Below are positions 58,365 to 64,000 of a stretch of DNA of 64,000 bases, piece by piece (positions within the stretch are counted from its first letter, which is position 1; each line of letters begins with the position of its first letter). Source of the stretch: Vibrio ouci (GTDB lineage Bacteria > Pseudomonadota > Gammaproteobacteria > Enterobacterales > Vibrionaceae); assembly GCF_004551525.1 (NCBI RefSeq), contig NZ_SATR01000001.1:186001-250000 (forward strand), in the 5' to 3' direction. Made by a program: the position numbers and the translations under genes. The notes beneath the pieces are model-generated. The model worked only from the letters and a program-made list of their open reading frames with translations, was not told the origin of the DNA and made no database searches.

Positions 58365-59204
58365 TTAGCTGTCGTCTTCAGTGAAGTTGGTTGGCAGCGT
58401 GGTTTTCATCTGGTTCCAGATTTGCGCACTCTGCAGACCGTAATGACGAACAACAATCAGGATCTGTTCGCGATTTCCAGTCTCACACACCTCAAGTAAG
58501 TCACGGTAAAACTGCAGCGCTAACTCACGAGCTTCTGGGTTAGAGAAGTAGTAACTACCTACACGATCATAAAGCTTCTTCAGACCATTAAAGATCAAAC
58601 CGTAGATTTGGTTGCCTGAGTGGAATGCAAGACGTTGGAACAACATATAGTCATAGAAGTTGAACGTTTTTGCAATCAAGATAGATTGACGCTTGATCTC
58701 GTCTTTCTCACCATCGTCTTTAACGTGTTGACGAATCTTCTCTGCATATGGAGAAGACTCCATAAACACATCCCATGAATCAGCTGTAATCAAGGCTTCA
58801 CATGAGCTGATCACATTAGTAATGGTTTTCTCAGAGTTTTCTTTATTCGCTTTAAATGCATAGCGCATAAAGATCGGGCTGATGTTAGTACGTGCTGCAA
58901 GTAAATCTTCAACAATGGATGTCGCATTGTCCGCATCTAGTGTCATCAACGTATCAAGGATATGCAGGCCCGACGTTTCCATAAACTGGTTTACGCGCGT
59001 TGGTTTACCATGTTGGATTGTCAGCCAACCATCACGGGCTAAACGCTGTAAGACTTCTCGTAATGTTGTGCGAGTAACGCCAATTAGTTCAGAGAGCTCG
59101 CGTTCTGCTGGTAAAATTGAACCAGGTGGAAATCTGCCTTTCCAAATACTTTCAATAATGTATTTTTCTGCGAATCCTGCTGGGCTCTTTGCCTTAATGA
59201 CCAT
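58365..59204 (-). CDS. fadR: Fatty acid metabolism regulator FadR
   Basis: The 279-residue GntR-family repressor/activator has an N-terminal winged helix (residues ~5-75, [31 protein letters not shown]) and a C-terminal acyl-CoA-binding domain. It is 40 residues longer than E. coli FadR (239), fitting the known Vibrio-type insertion, here around residues 135-180. It controls beta-oxidation and unsaturated fatty-acid synthesis. A 670-base gap lies upstream, toward nhaB. Confidence 0.95.
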   Translation of the reverse strand: MVIKAKSPAGFAEKYIIESIWKGRFPPGSILPAERELSELIGVTRTTLREVLQRLARDGWLTIQHGKPTRVNQFMETSGLHILDTLMTLDADNATSIVEDLLAARTNISPIFMRYAFKANKENSEKTITNVISSCEALITADSWDVFMESSPYAEKIRQHVKDDGEKDEIKRQSILIAKTFNFYDYMLFQRLAFHSGNQIYGLIFNGLKKLYDRVGSYYFSNPEARELALQFYRDLLEVCETGNREQILIVVRHYGLQSAQIWNQMKTTLPTNFTEDDS

Positions 59205-59657
59205 TTATATATTATCCAGTCTTTATTATTTGGGTCTAATTAACTCATCATACCACTAGTTATGCTATATCGGAAACCGCCACACAGGAAACATGGCACA
59301 AAGCACCTTTAGAGTTAACACTCTAAATCACCATCACATTTACTGGCCGATAATGAATGATGAAACACTCCCATTATAAAGTTTAACAAATTGTAAACAC
59401 GCGACACACCCCACCCCCTTTAGGGTTATACGCAAAAGTTAAGTTTGTAAAATTGCAAAAATAAACTGCCATTTTCATGCAATATAATTACATATTCTTT
59501 CTTATTCTAAGCTTTCAATGCCTAGCCAACATTAACCATTGTTTTTCACAACTCTTATGATATGTTTACGCCACTTTGATCGCGTTTTTCAACAAAAGTC
59601 GCTTAATAAAATCACAACATCCAGTTTATCGTTGACTAAATTCTGTTGAAGAGTAGA

Positions 59658-59814
59658 GTGGCGGCCAAAGTAAGGAGTGCTTGTCTTTCTCAGGGAGTGA
59701 CTTGGCAAGGCCACATGATCGTAGAAGCAATGTTGTTTTTCTAAGTCACTGTTGAATCGGGTTCATTTCCTGCTGGCTAGACGATAGCCAGACGTTGGAA
59801 ATTCCAAAATTTCC
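59658..59814 (+). other. Run of hairpins in the nhaB leader region
   Basis: Three inverted repeats follow one another: a nested stem GTGGC/GCCAC (59658-59714) enclosing GCCAAAGT/ACTTGGC, CTGGCTA/TAGCCAG with loop GACGA (59773-59791) and GGAAATT/AATTTCC with loop CCAA (59797-59814). They lie 60-217 bases before nhaB, inside the 670-base gap 59205-59874. No T run follows them, so they resemble a structured leader. I do not match it to a riboswitch class I know. Confidence 0.45.
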
Positions 59815-59874
59815 GGTTAATGGATTCAAGCACGCGCAGTGTCTATTCATAACAACATTAAGAGTATCTAGATC

Positions 59875-61464
59875 ATGCCGATGTCACTCGGAAATGCATT
59901 TATTAAGAACTTTCTTGGTAAAGCTCCAGATTGGTATAAAGTTGCCATCATTTCTTTTCTAATTATCAACCCAATTGTGTTCTTCTTGGTTGACCCTTTT
60001 GTAGCAGGTTGGCTACTCGTTGCTGAGTTTATCTTTACTCTAGCAATGGCGCTAAAATGTTACCCTCTTCAGCCTGGTGGCTTACTCGCCATCGAAGCGA
60101 TTGCAATCGGCATGACCAGTGCTGATCAGGTTAAACATGAACTTGTTGCCAACATCGAAGTGCTGCTATTGCTAGTCTTCATGGTTGCCGGCATCTACTT
60201 TATGAAGCAACTGCTGCTGTTTATCTTTACTAAGATATTACTCGGCATTCGCTCTAAGAGCATGCTCTCGTTAGCCTTCTGTTTTGCGGCTGCCTTCCTT
60301 TCCGCATTCCTTGATGCCCTAACCGTTATCGCTGTTGTTATCAGTGTTGCTGTTGGCTTCTACGCTATTTACCACAAGGTTGCATCAGGCCAAGGCCCAC
60401 ATGCATCGCACGACCACACGCAAGATGATCATCTTTCAGAATTAACTCGTGACGACCTTGAAAACTACCGCGCATTTCTACGCTCGCTGCTAATGCACGC
60501 CGGTGTAGGTACTGCACTGGGTGGTGTAATGACTATGGTAGGCGAACCGCAAAACCTTATCATTGCTGACCAAGCTGGCTGGCAATTTGGCGAGTTCATC
60601 ATCCGCATGCTTCCAGTTACAGCGCCGGTATTTGTTTGTGGCCTGATTACCTGTGTGATTGTCGAAAAACTGAAAGTCTTCGGTTACGGCGCTCGACTAC
60701 CTGAAAACGTGCGTCAGATTCTTGTTGATTTTGACCGTGAAGAACGTAAGACACGTACTAAGCAAGACGTAGCAAAACTGTGGGTACAAGGTATCATCGC
60801 GGTTTGGCTAATCGTTGGTCTAGCGCTTCACCTAGCGGCAGTTGGTCTTATTGGCCTATCTGTTATCATCCTAGCGACAGCGTTCACTGGTGTAATTGAA
60901 GAACACTCGATGGGTAAAGCCTTCGAAGAAGCACTACCATTTACCGCACTACTCGCCGTATTTTTCGCTGTTGTTGCGGTAATCATCGACCAAGAGCTAT
61001 TTAAACCAGTTATCGACGCAGTACTGGCCGTTGAAGATAAAAGTACCCAGCTTGCTCTGTTCTATGTCGCGAATGGTGTTCTTTCAATGGTATCGGATAA
61101 CGTGTTTGTTGGTACCGTATACATTAACGAAGTTAAGTCAGCACTGGTTGAAGGAGTGATTACTCGTGATCAGTTTGACCTTCTTGCCGTAGCGATCAAT
61201 ACAGGTACTAACCTACCGTCAGTTGCAACGCCAAACGGTCAAGCAGCATTCCTATTCCTACTGACTTCGGCACTAGCACCACTGATCAGACTATCTTACG
61301 GTCGCATGGTTGTGATGGCACTGCCTTACACCGTTGTTTTGGCTACTGTAGGTCTGGCTGGTATCGTCTTCTTCGTTGAGCCTATGACAGCATGGTTCTA
61401 CGACGCAGGTTGGATTACTGCACAAGTTGGTGAAGCTGTCCACGCTGTATCTAACGGACATTAA
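59875..61464 (+). CDS. nhaB: Na+/H+ antiporter NhaB
   Basis: The 529-residue inner-membrane antiporter aligns with Vibrio and E. coli NhaB ([23 protein letters not shown] start, [39 protein letters not shown]). It expels sodium in exchange for protons and suits a marine cell. About twelve helices are visible. The start at 59875 follows AAGAGTATC; a second in-frame ATG lies two codons later. A long structured leader precedes it. Confidence 0.95.
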   Translation: MPMSLGNAFIKNFLGKAPDWYKVAIISFLIINPIVFFLVDPFVAGWLLVAEFIFTLAMALKCYPLQPGGLLAIEAIAIGMTSADQVKHELVANIEVLLLLVFMVAGIYFMKQLLLFIFTKILLGIRSKSMLSLAFCFAAAFLSAFLDALTVIAVVISVAVGFYAIYHKVASGQGPHASHDHTQDDHLSELTRDDLENYRAFLRSLLMHAGVGTALGGVMTMVGEPQNLIIADQAGWQFGEFIIRMLPVTAPVFVCGLITCVIVEKLKVFGYGARLPENVRQILVDFDREERKTRTKQDVAKLWVQGIIAVWLIVGLALHLAAVGLIGLSVIILATAFTGVIEEHSMGKAFEEALPFTALLAVFFAVVAVIIDQELFKPVIDAVLAVEDKSTQLALFYVANGVLSMVSDNVFVGTVYINEVKSALVEGVITRDQFDLLAVAINTGTNLPSVATPNGQAAFLFLLTSALAPLIRLSYGRMVVMALPYTVVLATVGLAGIVFFVEPMTAWFYDAGWITAQVGEAVHAVSNGH

Positions 61465-61512
61465 TTGGATAAGATTCAAATTTTTTAGTTGATACTGAAA
61501 CTTTTCCACGAT

Positions 61513-61542
61513 AAAAAGCTCTGATAACTCAGGGCTTTTTTA
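61513..61542 (+). terminator. nhaB terminator
   Basis: AAAAAGCTCTGA / TCAGGGCTTTTTT hairpin (two G-U pairs) followed by ATT. Confidence 0.75.
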
Positions 61543-61560
61543 TTACTTCAGGACATCTGT

Positions 61561-62079
61561 GTGAATATACTTTCTGCAATCAAAACTTTCTCTCAAGGAC
61601 GACTCTCATGGTTGTTGCTACTGCTATTTGTCGTATTCTTTGAAGCCTGCGCACTGTTCTTTCAACACGTTATGATGCTATCGCCTTGTGTGATGTGTAT
61701 TTATGAACGCGTCGCAATGCTTGGCATCGGTGGTGCTGCACTGCTTGGCGTAATCGCACCGAACAACCCAATCATCCGTTGGTTAGGTTTAGCGGCTTGG
61801 GGCGCGAGTGCTTACAAAGGTCTGGCTCTTTCAATGCAGCACGTCGATTACCAGTTCAACCCATCACCATTCGCGACCTGTGATCTATTTGTCACTTTCC
61901 CAGACTGGGCACCATTAAACCAATGGGTTCCTTGGATGTTTGAAGCGTACGGTGATTGCAGCAAGGTTGTTTGGCAGTTCCTTACACTATCTATGCCTCA
62001 ATGGCTCGTGGTTATTTTTGCAGGTAACTTGATTGCGCTTGGCGTGATTGTGATTGCGCAATTTGCTAAGAACAAATAA
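61561..62079 (+). CDS. dsbB: Disulfide bond formation protein DsbB
   Basis: The 172-residue inner-membrane protein has four helices and both redox pairs: Cys43-Val-Met-Cys46 and Cys107/Cys133. It reoxidises DsbA and passes electrons to quinone. The GTG start is preceded by AGGACATCT. The nhaB terminator lies just before it, so it probably has a separate promoter or depends on read-through. nhaB-dsbB order is conserved in gammaproteobacteria. Confidence 0.94.
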   Translation: MNILSAIKTFSQGRLSWLLLLLFVVFFEACALFFQHVMMLSPCVMCIYERVAMLGIGGAALLGVIAPNNPIIRWLGLAAWGASAYKGLALSMQHVDYQFNPSPFATCDLFVTFPDWAPLNQWVPWMFEAYGDCSKVVWQFLTLSMPQWLVVIFAGNLIALGVIVIAQFAKNK

Positions 62080-62100
62080 GCACAAGATTAGAGAACAACA

Positions 62101-62132
62101 AAGGGCTGATGTGAATACATCAGCCCTTTTTT
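62101..62132 (+). terminator. dsbB terminator
   Basis: AAGGGCTGATGT / ACATCAGCCCTT hairpin followed by TTTT. Confidence 0.87.
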
Positions 62133-62192
62133 ATTAAACGCTCGGTCGTCTTCGCGATGAGGAATAAAATGAATAGAGGACCTCTTAAAGCA

Positions 62193-62258
62193 AGTAGGTA
62201 ACATTTGGAGATTCCCTACTCGCTCCTTCGTCACTCTATGGAATGACACTCTCTCACT
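62193..62258. repeat. Intergenic repeat, copy 1
   Basis: A 66-base sequence (starting AGTAGGTAAC, ending GACACTCTCTCACT) that recurs exactly 120 bases later with four differences. It contains the GGAGATTCCCTACTCG...GGAATGAC pattern I recall from dispersed intergenic repeats of Vibrio. The 433-base gap 62080-62512 otherwise holds two terminators and no gene. Confidence 0.8.
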
Positions 62259-62312
62259 AACAACGATTGCCATCCTCAGAAAGAGGAATGAATCAATCGT
62301 GGGACTCAAACC

Positions 62313-62378
62313 AGTAGGTAACTTTTAGAGATTCCCTACTCGCTCCTTCGTCACTTTATGGAATGACACTCTTTCACT
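62313..62378. repeat. Intergenic repeat, copy 2
   Basis: Second copy, 62 of 66 bases identical to copy 1. The spacer between copies and the DNA before copy 1 also share pieces (GAGGAAT, GGAC), which suggests a decayed tandem unit of about 120 bases. Confidence 0.8.
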
Positions 62379-62460
62379 TCGAAAACGAGGCACAAGTAAG
62401 TTGAGGCTCTCCGGATGCATGTCGAGAACTATAGTAAGACGCCCTACTCAGCGACAAATA

Positions 62461-62490
62461 AAAAGGGTTAGCTCTATCGCTAACCCTTTT
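62461..62490 (-). terminator. ftsK terminator
   Basis: AAAAGGGTTAGC / GCTAACCCTTTT hairpin with loop TCTATC; the minus-strand T run continues past the stem. It lies 22 bases past the ftsK stop. Confidence 0.85.
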
Positions 62491-62512
62491 TTGCCACTTC
62501 TAGTGAAGGGAC

Positions 62513-64000
<1,488 letters not shown>

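Noticed and set aside
59658..59714. Reading the nested stem before nhaB as a lysine riboswitch
   Set aside because: The conserved lysine-riboswitch core segments are not present; only the general hairpin character is similar.
62088..62309. A 73-codon minus-strand frame across the intergenic repeats
   Set aside because: It is built from the repeat and the dsbB terminator rather than from a coding region.

Overview
The window is core chromosomal DNA of a gammaproteobacterium of the family Vibrionaceae, most likely the large chromosome of a Vibrio species. The evidence is the gene content and order: tfoX, an HDOD gene, lysO, panP and hexR sit together; fadR is 279 codons long, which matches the Vibrio form with its extra ~40 residues; and the run lolCDE, plzB-like, mfd, csiV, ndh, VC1899-like CARF gene, fadR, nhaB, dsbB, ftsK matches my memory of Vibrio cholerae order around VC1879-VC1903. 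Genes are dense, most transcription units end in clear hairpin terminators, and I saw no tRNA, rRNA, insertion sequence, prophage or CRISPR array.

Layout. 1-10.8 kb: an outer-membrane barrel protein, the competence regulator TfoX, an HDOD protein, a lysine exporter, a secreted protein of unknown function, aspartate decarboxylase PanP, the sugar-catabolism regulator HexR, an iron-type alcohol dehydrogenase, glutaredoxin 1 behind an OxyR-like site, and a YbjL-type transporter. 10.9-13.7 kb: a large lipoprotein metalloprotease of the IMPa type, probably accessory. 13.8-16.9 kb: a four-gene basic amino acid ABC importer. 17.6-27.1 kb: anaerobic metabolism (a DUF3360-type membrane protein behind an FNR-type promoter, pflB and pflA), split by lpxR and a chemoreceptor gene, then a CbiM-like gene and yfbU. 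27.2-33.2 kb: a MipA/OmpV protein and the PrkA-YeaH-SpoVR starvation module. 33.3-39.2 kb: a minus-strand run comEC-msbA-lpxK-ycaR-kdsB (DNA uptake plus lipopolysaccharide synthesis and export). 39.2-48.6 kb: a DUF2062 protein, lolCDE, a PilZ-like gene, mfd, csiV and an acetyltransferase. 48.7-54.8 kb: ndh, ycfP, thiK, lpoB, ycfL, a COG3014-like lipoprotein and hinT, which resembles the E. coli hinT-ndh block without nagZ. 55-64 kb: a chemoreceptor, an orphan CARF-nuclease gene, fadR, nhaB, dsbB and the 3' part of ftsK, which runs off the right edge.

Themes. Envelope building recurs (kdsB, lpxK, msbA, lpxR, lolCDE, csiV, lpoB). Redox and anaerobic control recurs (FNR-type boxes before the DUF3360 gene and ndh, the two PFL genes, grxA, dsbB). 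Natural competence appears twice (tfoX and comEC).

The leads most worth following are: the orphan CARF-nuclease gene with no CRISPR; the FNR promoter geometry upstream of the DUF3360 membrane protein beside pflB; a run of hairpins in the long nhaB leader; a hairpin that hides the tfoX ribosome binding site; a ribosome binding site built into a terminator in front of the acetyltransferase gene; and divergent comEC/DUF2062 starts only 8 bases apart.
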